Of a stretch of 64,000 nt of DNA, positions 1 through 8,644 are shown in pieces. The stretch is taken from positions 62,001 to 126,000 of the forward strand of contig JOBE01000022.1 in NCBI GenBank assembly GCA_000717735.1, given 5' to 3'. Below the pieces are notes generated by a model that was not told the origin of the DNA, made no database searches, and saw only the letters and a list, made by a program, of their open reading frames with translations. The translations under genes were made by a program, and so were the position numbers. This DNA is from Streptomyces griseoluteus. GTDB lineage: Bacteria; Actinomycetota; Actinomycetes; Streptomycetales; Streptomycetaceae. How positions within the stretch are numbered: the stretch's first letter is position 1; each line of letters opens with the position of its first letter.

Positions 1-642
1 GGACGCAACTTCTGGGGCGGGCGCACCTTCGTGCGCGGCCGTGGCTCGGTCGAGCTCGCCAACCACGGGGTGCAGCGGCACGACGGGTTCAAGCTCTGCG
101 ACCCGGACGGCTTCGTCGAGGAGCTGACCTGGACCGCCGAAGGCGAGCGGCTGCTCCGGGAACACCGGACGGTGGCGGCCGTCGCGCTCACCGACTCCGC
201 CTGGGCGCTCGACCTGACGTTCTCCCTCACCAACGTGGCGGGCCGGGACCTGTCGATCGGCAGCCCCGCGACCAACGGCCGGCCGGGCGCCGCGTACGGC
301 GGCTTCTTCTGGCGCGCGCCGCTGGAGGCCACGGCGCCCGTCGTGTTCGGGGCGGACGCCGACGGCGAGGAGGCGGTGCACGGGGTCCGCTCCGACTGGG
401 TGGCGCTCGCGGGCGAGGGCTGGACTCTGGTCTTCGCCGGGGCGACCGCGCGGACCCGGGAGGACCCGTGGTTCGTACGCGCCGCCGAGTACCCGGGCGT
501 CGGTTCCTCCCTCGCGTACGGCGAACGGCTCGCGGTGGCGGACGGGGAGACTTTCGTACGGCGGGTGGTGACCGTCGTCGCCGACGGCCGCCTCGACCGG
601 GACGGCGCCGCGGCCCTGGTCCGCAAGGCGGTGGCGTCGTGA
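1..642 (+). CDS. DUF6807 (PmoA-like) family protein, C-terminal part
   Basis: The frame is open from the first base, so the gene starts upstream of the window and only about 213 C-terminal residues are seen. The residues (for example WGGRTFVRGRG, GGFFWRAP) fit the DUF6807/PmoA-like beta-sandwich family, which often lies beside carbohydrate-degradation genes; its biochemical role is not established. Its TGA overlaps the GTG of the GH43 gene (GTGA), so the two are likely translationally coupled in the pectin/hemicellulose operon that follows. The family call rests on remembered sequence character and is moderate; membership of the operon is clear. Confidence 0.6.
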   Translation, partial: GRNFWGGRTFVRGRGSVELANHGVQRHDGFKLCDPDGFVEELTWTAEGERLLREHRTVAAVALTDSAWALDLTFSLTNVAGRDLSIGSPATNGRPGAAYGGFFWRAPLEATAPVVFGADADGEEAVHGVRSDWVALAGEGWTLVFAGATARTREDPWFVRAAEYPGVGSSLAYGERLAVADGETFVRRVVTVVADGRLDRDGAAALVRKAVAS

Positions 643-2213
643 CCCCCGCGACCGCGACCGTCACCGGCGACCTGGGCGACGGTACGTACCGCAACCCGGT
701 CCTGGCGGCCGACTGGTCCGACCCTGACGTCCTGCGGGTGGGCGAGGACTACTACCTGACCGCGTCCAGCTTCGGCCGCGCCCCCGGCCTTCCGCTGCTG
801 CACTCCCGGGACCTGGTCAACTGGACGCTCGTCGGCCACGCCCTGAAGCGGCTCGAACCGGCCGCCGCGTTCACGGAGCCCCGACACGACCGGGGCGTGT
901 GGGCACCTTCGTTCCGGCACCACGACGGACGGTTCTGGATCTTCTGGGGCGACCCCGACCACGGCATCTACCAGGTCAACGCGGCTTCGGTGCGCGGCCC
1001 CTGGACGACACCGCACCTGGTGAAGGCGGGCCGCGGTCTGATCGACGCCTGCCCCCTGTGGGACGAGGAGTCGGGCGAGGCGTACCTGGCGCACGCCCTG
1101 GCCAAGTCCCGCGCGGGGATCAACAACCGGCTGATCGGGCACCGGATGAGCCCGGACGGGTCGAAGGTGCTCGACGAGGGCCGGGTCCTCGTCGACGCCG
1201 ACCGGATACCCGGCTGGTTCACCCTGGAAGGCCCCAAGCTCTACCGGCACGACGGCTGGTTCTGGATCCTGGCTCCGGCCGGGGGCGTGGCCACCGGCTG
1301 GCAGGGCGCGCTCCGGTCGCGGTCGTTCCTCGGCCCGTACGAGGAACGGATCGTCCTGGCGCAGGGCGACACCGACGTCAACGGCCCGCACCAGGGCGGC
1401 TGGGTGCGCACCCAGCACGGCGAGGACTGGTTCCTGCACTTCCAGCAGTCGGGCGCGCACGGCCGGCTCGTCCATCTCCAGCCGATGCGCTGGGACGGGG
1501 ACGGCTGGCCGGTGCTCGGCGACGACGGCGCACCGGTCCGCGTCCACCCGAAGCCCGGTCTGCCGGAGCAGCCGCGCGCGCGGCCCGCCGTGGACGACAC
1601 CTTCCCCGGCGGGCGGTTCGGACGCCAGTGGCAGTGGACCGCCAACCCGGCCGAGGGCTGGGCCAGTCAGCACACCGGTGACGGCCTGAGGCTCGGCTGT
1701 GTGCGGACGGACCGCCTCGACGACCTGCGGAGCGTGCCGCACGTCCTCACCCAGCGGCTGCCCGCCGGGGAGCTCGTGGTCGAGGTCGGACTGCGGCTCG
1801 ACTCCACGGCGCCCGGGTCCCGCGCGGGGCTCGTCGTCCTCGGCGACGCGTACGCCTGGATCGGGCTGGAGCGGGCCCCGGACGGCACGGCCCGGCTCGT
1901 GCACCGTTTCGCGCCGGCCAACGCCGACGTCGAACGGGACGCGGCGCACCCGCGGCCGGTCTCCGGCGACCGGGTCCTGCTGCGGATCGAGGTCACGGCG
2001 GACGCGCGCTGCCGCTTCTCGTACTCGACCGACTCCACCGACTCCACCGACGGCGGTGACGGCGGTGACGAGGGTCCGGTCCGTCTCGGGCCGGAGTTCG
2101 CCGCCGCCCCCTGGCGCTGGGTCGGCGCGCTGCTCGGCCTGTTCGCCGGCGCGCCGGAGAGCGCGGGACACACCGGGACGGCCGTGTTCTCCGCCTTCCG
2201 CGTCACCCCCTGA
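639..2213 (+). CDS. glycoside hydrolase family 43 protein
   Basis: A 524-residue protein with no signal peptide, so probably cytoplasmic and acting on imported oligosaccharides. The five-bladed propeller domain begins at about residue 15 with YRNPVLAADWSDPDVLRVGE, where the Asp in the SDPD motif is the family's general base. VNGPHQGG near residue 248 is typical of xylosidase/arabinofuranosidase-like GH43. A C-terminal beta-sandwich domain of about 200 residues follows. I chose the GTG at 639 because it overlaps the upstream stop; longer upstream frames would run deep into the previous gene. A low-complexity Ser/Thr/Asp/Gly loop (DSTDSTDGGDGGDEG) lies near residue 465. Substrate is inferred only from the pectin context. 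Confidence 0.88.
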   Translation: MTPATATVTGDLGDGTYRNPVLAADWSDPDVLRVGEDYYLTASSFGRAPGLPLLHSRDLVNWTLVGHALKRLEPAAAFTEPRHDRGVWAPSFRHHDGRFWIFWGDPDHGIYQVNAASVRGPWTTPHLVKAGRGLIDACPLWDEESGEAYLAHALAKSRAGINNRLIGHRMSPDGSKVLDEGRVLVDADRIPGWFTLEGPKLYRHDGWFWILAPAGGVATGWQGALRSRSFLGPYEERIVLAQGDTDVNGPHQGGWVRTQHGEDWFLHFQQSGAHGRLVHLQPMRWDGDGWPVLGDDGAPVRVHPKPGLPEQPRARPAVDDTFPGGRFGRQWQWTANPAEGWASQHTGDGLRLGCVRTDRLDDLRSVPHVLTQRLPAGELVVEVGLRLDSTAPGSRAGLVVLGDAYAWIGLERAPDGTARLVHRFAPANADVERDAAHPRPVSGDRVLLRIEVTADARCRFSYSTDSTDSTDGGDGGDEGPVRLGPEFAAAPWRWVGALLGLFAGAPESAGHTGTAVFSAFRVTP

Positions 2214-2274
2214 ACTCCCCCACATCCCCCTCCCCGCAAGTCCCCCGCAACACTCCGAGAGAAGAGAGCCGACG

Positions 2275-3615
2275 ATGACCATCTTCCCCGGCGGACGGCG
2301 CAGAGCCGCCCTCGCCCTCGCCCTGTCCGGCGTCCTCGCCCTGACCGCCACCGCCTGCGGTGACGACGGCAGCGGCTCGGGCGGCGAGAAGGGCACCGAA
2401 GGGTCGGGCAAGGGAAAGATCACCTTCTGGGACAACAACGGCGGTGTCCGCACCGACATCTGGAAGGAGATCATCGCGGACTTCGAGAAGGCGAACCCCG
2501 GCATCGACGTCGAGTACGTCGGGATCGCCTCCAAGGAGGTCCAGTCGAAGTACGACACCGCGATCCAGGGCGACGGCCTGCCGGACGTGGGCGGCGTCGG
2601 CGCGGCGATGCTCGCCGGGATCGCCGCGCAGAACGCCCTGGAGCCGCTCGACGCCCGCGTCGAGGGCAGCTCGCTCAAGGGCAAGCTGAACAACGCCATG
2701 CTCAGGAGCGTCACGGCGGCGGGCGGCAAGGACAAGCTGTTCACCGTCCCCACCTCCGCCAGCAACGGCGTCCTGTACTACCGCACCGACCTGTTCAAGG
2801 CGGCCGGGCTGCCGGAGCCCACCACGTGGTCGAAGTTCTACGCGGCGGCCGAGAAGCTGACCGCCGTCGACAAGAACAAGTTCGGCTACACGATCCGCGG
2901 CGGCGCCGGCTCGATCGCGCAGGCCCTGGACGCCATCTACGGCCAGAGCGGCATCACCAGCTTCTGGGACGGCGACAAGACCACCGTCAACGACCCGAAG
3001 AACGTGGCGGCCCTGGAGAAGTACGCCGCCCTGTACAAGAAGACCACCCCGGCCGCCGACGTCAACAACGACTTCACCAAGATGGTCGCGCAGTGGGACA
3101 GCGGCGAGATCGGCATGCTGAACCACAACCTGGGCTCCTACCAGGACCACGTGAAGGCCCTCGGCACGGACAAGTTCCGGGGCATCCCCAACCCGACGCT
3201 CGACGACGGCACCCGGGTGCAGGTCTCCAACCCCGTCGACGGTCTCGGCCTGTTCTCCACGAGCAAGAACAAGGCCGCCGCCTGGAAGTTCATCGAGTTC
3301 GCGGCCTCGCACGCGTCCAACTCCAAGTGGAACAAGTCGGCCGGCGCCATCCCCGCCAACACCGAGGCCGCCAAGGACCCGTGGCTCCAGGAGGCGGAGC
3401 CGACGAAGCTGGGCGCCGACGTCCTGTTCAGCGGCGAGGCCACCATCGTCGAGCTGCCGTACTACCTGCCGGACTGGAACACCATCTCCAAGGCCGACAA
3501 CGAGCCCGGCTTCCAGAAGGTCCTGCTCGGCAAGTCCACGGCCAAGGAGTTCCTCGACGGCCTGGCCGAGCAGCTGAACGCGGCGCAGGCCGAGTGGAAG
3601 CAGCAGAACCCGTGA
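2275..3615 (+). CDS. sugar ABC transporter substrate-binding lipoprotein
   Basis: A 446-residue family-1 extracellular solute-binding protein. The N-terminus has a hydrophobic signal ending in lipobox LTATAC with the lipidated Cys at residue 28, then a low-complexity Gly/Ser spacer. The body (KITFWDNNGG, DIWKEIIADFEKANPGIDVEY) is a standard sugar-binding-protein start. A GAGAGAAGAGAG Shine-Dalgarno precedes the ATG. It lies between GH43 and a CE12 esterase, so the ligand is probably a pectin-derived oligosaccharide. No permease adjoins it: it must use permeases encoded upstream of the window or those at 18212-20169. The coupling (GTGA) to the next gene shows shared transcription. Confidence 0.9.
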   Translation: MTIFPGGRRRAALALALSGVLALTATACGDDGSGSGGEKGTEGSGKGKITFWDNNGGVRTDIWKEIIADFEKANPGIDVEYVGIASKEVQSKYDTAIQGDGLPDVGGVGAAMLAGIAAQNALEPLDARVEGSSLKGKLNNAMLRSVTAAGGKDKLFTVPTSASNGVLYYRTDLFKAAGLPEPTTWSKFYAAAEKLTAVDKNKFGYTIRGGAGSIAQALDAIYGQSGITSFWDGDKTTVNDPKNVAALEKYAALYKKTTPAADVNNDFTKMVAQWDSGEIGMLNHNLGSYQDHVKALGTDKFRGIPNPTLDDGTRVQVSNPVDGLGLFSTSKNKAAAWKFIEFAASHASNSKWNKSAGAIPANTEAAKDPWLQEAEPTKLGADVLFSGEATIVELPYYLPDWNTISKADNEPGFQKVLLGKSTAKEFLDGLAEQLNAAQAEWKQQNP

Positions 3616-4418
3616 GCGTAGGCCGCCGCGCGGTGGTCACGGCCGGGGCGGGCCTCGCGCTCGCCCTGGCCGGGGCATCCCCGGCCCGTTCCCAAGGACA
3701 CCCCTCCATGCGCACCCTCTTCATCGCGGGCGACTCCACGGCCGCCCAGAAGTACGCCGACGCCGCGCCCGAGACCGGCTGGGGCATGGCCCTCCCGTTC
3801 TTCCTGCACCGGGACGTCCGGGTCTCCAACCACGCCGTCAACGGGCGCAGCACCAAGAGCTTCCTCGACGAGGGGCGGCTCGACGTGATCCTGGCGGCGA
3901 TCCGCCCCGGCGACCTGCTCCTGGTCCAGTTCGGCCACAACGACCAGAAGACCGCCGACCCCACCCGCTACACCGAGCCCTGGTCGACCTACCAGGACAA
4001 CCTGCGGGCCTTCGTCGAGGGCGCGCGCTCCCGCGGCGCGCTCCCGGTGCTCGCCACCTCCGTCGAGCGGCGGAAGTTCGCCGCGGACGGCACCGCGCTG
4101 CGCACCCACGGCGCCTACCCGGCGGCGATGCGCGCGGTGGCGCACGCCTCCGACGTGCCGCTCCTCGACATCGAGGCGCTGTCGCTCGGCCTGTGGCAGG
4201 GGCTCGGCCCCGAGACCACCAAGACGTACTTCAACTGGACCGCGACCGAGCAGGACAACACGCACTTCAACCCGCCGGGCGCGATCGCCGTGGCCCGGCT
4301 CGTCACCGCGGAACTGCTCCGCACCCGCGTCCTCACCCCCCGCGAGACCCGGCGCGTGGAAGACGACATCCCCGCCGACAGGATCACCTGGCCCGCACCC
4401 GAGGAGACCCGTTCGTGA
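3612..4418 (+). CDS. rhamnogalacturonan acetylesterase-like GDSL hydrolase (CE12)
   Basis: A 268-residue SGNH hydrolase predicted to remove acetyl groups from rhamnogalacturonan/pectin. Blocks visible are GDSTAAQ (nucleophile Ser42), GHNDQK near residue 109 and DNTHFN with the catalytic His near residue 222. The N-terminus has paired arginines followed by a hydrophobic stretch, consistent with export, possibly by Tat. The GTG start overlaps the upstream TGA (GTGA) and fits the coupled style of this operon; the ATG at residue 33 would remove the signal peptide. A second, unrelated-length CE12 protein is encoded at 13651-14700, so the locus has two esterases of this type. Confidence 0.87.
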   Translation: MSVGRRAVVTAGAGLALALAGASPARSQGHPSMRTLFIAGDSTAAQKYADAAPETGWGMALPFFLHRDVRVSNHAVNGRSTKSFLDEGRLDVILAAIRPGDLLLVQFGHNDQKTADPTRYTEPWSTYQDNLRAFVEGARSRGALPVLATSVERRKFAADGTALRTHGAYPAAMRAVAHASDVPLLDIEALSLGLWQGLGPETTKTYFNWTATEQDNTHFNPPGAIAVARLVTAELLRTRVLTPRETRRVEDDIPADRITWPAPEETRS

Positions 4419-5713
4419 ACAGACGCAGCAAGCAGCTGGGCCTGGTGGCCGCGACCGCCCTGGTCCTGACCGTCACCGCCCCCACGGCCGGGGCGCACGC
4501 CGGCCACCGGCCCGGCGCCGACCCGGCCCGCGCGACCCTGCCCGCCGGTGACGGCTGGGCGTCCGCCGGGACCGGCACGACCGGCGGGGCCGCCGCCGAC
4601 GCCTCCCGGGTCTTCACCGTCACCACCTGGGAGGAGTTCCGGGCCGCGCTCGCCGTGCCGGGCACCGAGCCGCGGATCGTCAAGGTGGTGGGCACGCTCA
4701 ATGCCACCGCCGCCGGCTGCGCCGCCTTCGAGGCCCCGGGCTACGACTTCGCCCGCTACCTCGCCGACTACGACCCGGCCGTCTGGGGGTACGAGAACGA
4801 GGTCAGCGGCCCCCAGGAGGAGCTGCGGGCGGCGTCGGCGACCGCCCAGGGCCTGGCGATCAAGGTCAAGGTGCCCGCGAACACCACGATCGTCGGGGTC
4901 GGCAGGAACGCCGGGATCACCGGCGGCAGCCTCCAGGTGCAGGGCGTCGACAACGTCGTGGTCCGCAACCTCACCCTGGAGAGCCCGCTCGACTGCTTCC
5001 CGCAGTGGGACCCGACGGACGGCGCCACCGGGGCGTGGAACTCGGAGTACGACAGCCTCGTCGTGTACGGCTCCACCCATGTGTGGATCGACCACAACAC
5101 CTTCACCGACGGGGCCACCCCGGACAGTTCGCTGCCCTCCTACTACGGGGAGGTGTACCAGCAGCACGACGGCGAGCTGGACGTCGTGCGGGGCGCGGAC
5201 CTCGTGACGGTCTCCTGGAACGTGTTCACCGACCACGACAAGACCCTGATGATCGGCAACAGCGACAGCGCGGGCGCCACGGACCGGGGCAAGCTGCGGG
5301 TCACCCTGCACCACAACCTCTTCGACAACGTGGTCGAGCGGGCGCCCCGGGTCCGCTTCGGTCAGGTCGACGCGTACAACAACCACTTCGTGGTCCCGGA
5401 CGGCCCGTACGTGTACAGCCTGGGCATCGGGCAGGAGTCCCAGCTGGTCGCGGAGAAGAACGCGTTCACGCTCGCCGCGAGCGTCCCGGCCGGGAAGATC
5501 CTGAAGAAGTGGAAGGACGCCCCCGTCACCACCGCGGGCAACTACGTGAACGGCGCTCCGGTGGACCTGCTCGCCGTCCACAACGAGCAGTACCCCGAGG
5601 AACTCCTACGGGCCGACGCGGGCTGGGCCCCCGTCCTGCGCACCCGGGTCGACCACCCGAGGGCCGTGCCCGGGATCGTCGACCACCGCGCGGGCGCCGG
5701 CCGTCTGCGCTGA
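4415..5713 (+). CDS. secreted pectate lyase (PL1)
   Basis: A 432-residue right-handed beta-helix lyase that cleaves polygalacturonate by beta-elimination. It has a signal peptide (about residues 1-28, ending AGAHA) and PL1 hallmarks: WIDHNTF, YQQHDGELDVVRGADLVTVS, and LHHNLFDNVVERAPRVRFG, which contains the catalytic Arg region. The GTG start overlaps the upstream stop. It closes the plus-strand operon, and a strong hairpin terminator follows 20 bp later. It also served as the reference for recognising the gutted paralogue at 10558-11066, whose tail matches the last 25 residues here (DHPRAVPGIVDHRAG). Confidence 0.92.
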   Translation: MNRRSKQLGLVAATALVLTVTAPTAGAHAGHRPGADPARATLPAGDGWASAGTGTTGGAAADASRVFTVTTWEEFRAALAVPGTEPRIVKVVGTLNATAAGCAAFEAPGYDFARYLADYDPAVWGYENEVSGPQEELRAASATAQGLAIKVKVPANTTIVGVGRNAGITGGSLQVQGVDNVVVRNLTLESPLDCFPQWDPTDGATGAWNSEYDSLVVYGSTHVWIDHNTFTDGATPDSSLPSYYGEVYQQHDGELDVVRGADLVTVSWNVFTDHDKTLMIGNSDSAGATDRGKLRVTLHHNLFDNVVERAPRVRFGQVDAYNNHFVVPDGPYVYSLGIGQESQLVAEKNAFTLAASVPAGKILKKWKDAPVTTAGNYVNGAPVDLLAVHNEQYPEELLRADAGWAPVLRTRVDHPRAVPGIVDHRAGAGRLR

Positions 5714-5732
5714 ACCGTTCCTCCGGGCATCC

Positions 5733-5767
5733 AGGAGGGAGTCCGGGGCACTCCCGGACTCCCTCCT
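5733..5767 (+). terminator. intrinsic terminator after the PL1 operon
   Basis: A perfect 15-bp stem (AGGAGGGAGTCCGGG paired with CCCGGACTCCCTCCT) with a 5-base loop begins 20 bp after the pectate lyase stop. No T-run is needed in high-GC actinomycetes. It separates the lyase operon from the pectinesterase gene. Confidence 0.85.
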
Positions 5768-5824
5768 CGCTTCCCCCGTCACGAGCACCAGTACGAGCAT
5801 CAGCACCAGCGAAGGAGCACCCGT

Positions 5825-6982
5825 ATGCCCTCGCACGACCCCCGGGCCGTCCTCGGCCGCCGCGCCCTGCTCACCGCCGGGGCAGGCGCGGCCCTCGCGC
5901 TCGCCCTGCCCGCCGCGTCCGCCGCCGCCTCCACGTCGACCTCCGCGTCGGCGTCGACGCCGCTGAACTCCCCCTTCGGCCGGTACGGTTCACCGGCCGC
6001 CCGCCGGAACGCCCGGACCCTGTACGTGCACCCCGGCGGCCTCGGCGACCACACCACCGTGCAGGCGGCGGTCACCGCCGCGAACGGTTCCGGCCGGACC
6101 CTGGTCCTCGCCGCCGGGACGTACCGGGAGACGGTCGCGGTGAGCGCGGCCCGTACGGGCATGACGTGGATCGGAGCGACCGGCGACCCGAAGGACGTCG
6201 TCGTCGTGTACGACAACGCGGCCGGCACACCGCGCCCCGAGGGCGGCACGTACGGCACCTCCGGTTCGGCGACCACCACCGTCCAGGCGGACGGCTTCAC
6301 CGCCCACGGGGTCACCTTCGCCAACGACTTCCTCCGCGCCGACCTTCCCGGCAACCCCGGCACCCAGGCGGTGGCGATCAAGGTGCAGGGCGACCGTTCG
6401 GCGTTCTTCCACTGCCGCTTCCTCGGCCACCAGGACACCCTGTACGCCGACTCCATGTCCCTGTCGGCCTTCGCCCGCCAGTACTTCTCGCACTGCTACG
6501 TCGAGGGCGACGTCGACTTCGTCTTCGGCCGGGCGACCGCGGTGTTCGAGCACTGCCACTTCCGCACACTGGTGCGCACGGACCTGGCGGGCGCACCGTA
6601 CGGCTTCGTCTTCGCCCCGTCGACGGCGGGCGCCAACCCGTACGGCTTCCTGGCCTCCCGCTGCCGGGTCACCAGCGAGGCCCCGGACGGTTACTACAAG
6701 CTGGCCAGGCCGTGGGTGCCGAGTTCCGACCTCACCGCCTGGCCGTCCCTCGTCGTGCGGGACAGCGTCCTCGGCGCGGGCGTCGACGCCGTCGCCCCGT
6801 ACGCGAACATGCGCGAGGCCCACCCCTGGCAGGCGCAGCGCTTCGCCGAGTACCGCAACGCCGGCCGGGGCGCGGAGGTCACCGTCCCGGAGAACCGTCC
6901 TCAGCTCGGGGAGACCGAGGCCGCGTCGGCGACCCGGTCGGTGTACCTCGGCGGCTGGGACCCGCGGCGGCCTCGCGTCTGA
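5825..6982 (+). CDS. secreted pectinesterase (CE8)
   Basis: A 385-residue pectin methylesterase that demethylates homogalacturonan and so prepares substrate for the pectate lyase upstream. The N-terminus GRRALLTAGAGAALALALP looks like a Tat signal. CE8 blocks are in order: TVQAAV, GATGDPKDVVVV, AIKVQGDRSAFFHCRFLGHQDTLY (Gln and Asp of the active site), and YVEGDVDFVFGRATAVFEHC with the second catalytic Asp. The ATG follows GAAGGAG at good spacing. It is transcribed on its own, after the terminator at 5733-5767, and faces the convergent carboxylesterase gene. Confidence 0.93.
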   Translation: MPSHDPRAVLGRRALLTAGAGAALALALPAASAAASTSTSASASTPLNSPFGRYGSPAARRNARTLYVHPGGLGDHTTVQAAVTAANGSGRTLVLAAGTYRETVAVSAARTGMTWIGATGDPKDVVVVYDNAAGTPRPEGGTYGTSGSATTTVQADGFTAHGVTFANDFLRADLPGNPGTQAVAIKVQGDRSAFFHCRFLGHQDTLYADSMSLSAFARQYFSHCYVEGDVDFVFGRATAVFEHCHFRTLVRTDLAGAPYGFVFAPSTAGANPYGFLASRCRVTSEAPDGYYKLARPWVPSSDLTAWPSLVVRDSVLGAGVDAVAPYANMREAHPWQAQRFAEYRNAGRGAEVTVPENRPQLGETEAASATRSVYLGGWDPRRPRV

Positions 6983-7000
6983 CGGGGCGGCCCGTTCAGG

Positions 7001-7058
7001 GACGGAGGCCTCTCACGTACGGAGGCCTTTCACGGGCGGAGGCCCTTTCAAGGGCGGA
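7001..7058. repeat. short degenerate tandem repeat between convergent genes
   Basis: Three to four units of about 17 bp follow each other: GACGGAGGCCTCTCAC, GTACGGAGGCCTTTCAC, GGGCGGAGGCCCTTTCAA, then GGGCGGAGG. The block occupies the gap between the pectinesterase and carboxylesterase stops and supplies the last codons and stop of the latter. Function is unknown; it could be a slipped duplication. Confidence 0.6.
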
Positions 7059-8553
7059 GGACGGGGAATCCCGCCTCCGCCCAGAGGGCGCGGACGGCGG
7101 GGGCCGGGTCGCCGGCGGGATCGCCGTCCGCGGTCCAGGTGTGGGCCGGGGCGGCGGATTCGCCGGCCTGCTGCCAGCCCGGGTCACCGGTGGCGGCGAA
7201 GTCGGCCCACGCGCGCACCATGCGGCGTGAGAGGCCGTGGTCGGCGGCGCCGGGGGCGCCTCCGACGAGGAAGGACAGGGCCTCGTTCCCGACGTTGCCG
7301 AAGGCGAAGGGGATGTCGGCGCAGTGCCAGGCCCGCACGTCCCCGTGCGGTCCGGTGCGCCGGCGGTCGAACCGTGACAGGAACGCCCGGCCGCCGGCGC
7401 GGGCGTGCTGCTCGACGAGCCGGTGGGCGTACTCCACGAAGAGGAGGTCGCCGAACGCGGCGAGGTAGGTGTCGGACACGGGGGCGGCGGGCATCGCGGT
7501 GCGATAGCCCGCGACCAAGCCGTCGGGGAGCCCGAAGTCCGCGGCGAAGCGGTCAAGCCGTTCGTCGGTCGTGACCTTCGCACAGCTGCCGACGGCGTCG
7601 AACAGCCAGTACTCCTCCGTGGTGTGACAGACGAGCAGGTCCACGTCCCGGGTCAGCCCCGCGGCCATGCCCGTGAGGGGGTCGAAGGGCAGCACGTCGC
7701 CGTCGAGGACGGGTGCGTAGAGCGAGGGGTCGTAGTGGCGGGACCCGGAGTGGGGGTCGTGCCGGTAGGCGTCCACGACCCGGTCGGAGGCGATGAGCAG
7801 GGCCTGCGGGGTGGCGGATGCCAGGCCTTCGGGGGTGGCGGGGCAGCCCGCCGCGGCGGCGACCTCGCGGGTGGTCGCGGCGGCGACGTCGAGCGGGTAG
7901 CAGGGGCTGGCGGGGCTGTGGGCGATGGCGCGGTGGAAGAGGCCGCGGGCGCGGTCCATCACCATCAGGCAGGCGACGGAAGCGGCTCCCGAGGAGTGGC
8001 CGGCGAGGGTGACGTTGCCGGGGTCGCCGCCGAACGCGGCGATGTTGTCCCGGACCCAGCGGAGGGCCGCGACCTGGTCGAGAAGGCCGCGGTTGTCGGG
8101 GTGGGCGTCTCCCTCCGCCGCGGGGACGTGGCCGAAGCCTTCGAAGCCGAGCCGGTAGTTGAGGGTGACGACGACCAGACCGGCACGGGCGAGGGCGACG
8201 CCGTCGAAGTCGGGCTGGGCCGAGGATCCGAAGGTGTAGGCACCGCCGTGCAGCCAGACCAGGACGGGCAGCGGGCCGCCGCCGTCAGGGGCCGGGGTCC
8301 ACAGGTTGACGGTGAGGATGTCCTCGTCACCGGGGGACCACGTGGGCGAGCCGGGCAGCTCCGCCGACTGCGGGGCGATCGGGCCGTGGGCCGTGCAGTC
8401 GCGCACGCCGGCCCAGTCGGCCGCCGGGGCGGGCTCCCGGAACCGGAGGGCGCCGAACGGCGGTGCGGCGTAGGGGACTCCGAGCACGGCGACGACACCG
8501 GCGGCCGGCCGGAAGCCCCGTACAACACCGCGCGTCGTCTTGAAGATGTCCAT
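7048..8553 (-). CDS. type-B carboxylesterase
   Basis: A 501-residue alpha/beta hydrolase of the carboxylesterase/para-nitrobenzyl esterase family. The oxyanion-hole motif LHGGAYTFGS is at about residues 101-110, the nucleophile elbow GHSSGA has Ser187, and WHCADIPFAFGN near residue 405 carries the catalytic His. There is no signal peptide, so it is cytoplasmic. It may hydrolyse ester-linked groups on imported pectin fragments, but nothing in the sequence proves this; the family is broad. The gene is convergent with the pectinesterase and its stop lies within a tandem repeat. Confidence 0.85.
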   Translation of the reverse strand: MDIFKTTRGVVRGFRPAAGVVAVLGVPYAAPPFGALRFREPAPAADWAGVRDCTAHGPIAPQSAELPGSPTWSPGDEDILTVNLWTPAPDGGGPLPVLVWLHGGAYTFGSSAQPDFDGVALARAGLVVVTLNYRLGFEGFGHVPAAEGDAHPDNRGLLDQVAALRWVRDNIAAFGGDPGNVTLAGHSSGAASVACLMVMDRARGLFHRAIAHSPASPCYPLDVAAATTREVAAAAGCPATPEGLASATPQALLIASDRVVDAYRHDPHSGSRHYDPSLYAPVLDGDVLPFDPLTGMAAGLTRDVDLLVCHTTEEYWLFDAVGSCAKVTTDERLDRFAADFGLPDGLVAGYRTAMPAAPVSDTYLAAFGDLLFVEYAHRLVEQHARAGGRAFLSRFDRRRTGPHGDVRAWHCADIPFAFGNVGNEALSFLVGGAPGAADHGLSRRMVRAWADFAATGDPGWQQAGESAAPAHTWTADGDPAGDPAPAVRALWAEAGFPVLRP

Positions 8554-8644
8554 GGGTGCAGCCTGCCACCGCGCCCCTGACCGGCACCAACACCAAGATC
8601 ATGACGATTCACGCACGACCGGTGTCAATGCCGGGGCACGGGCG

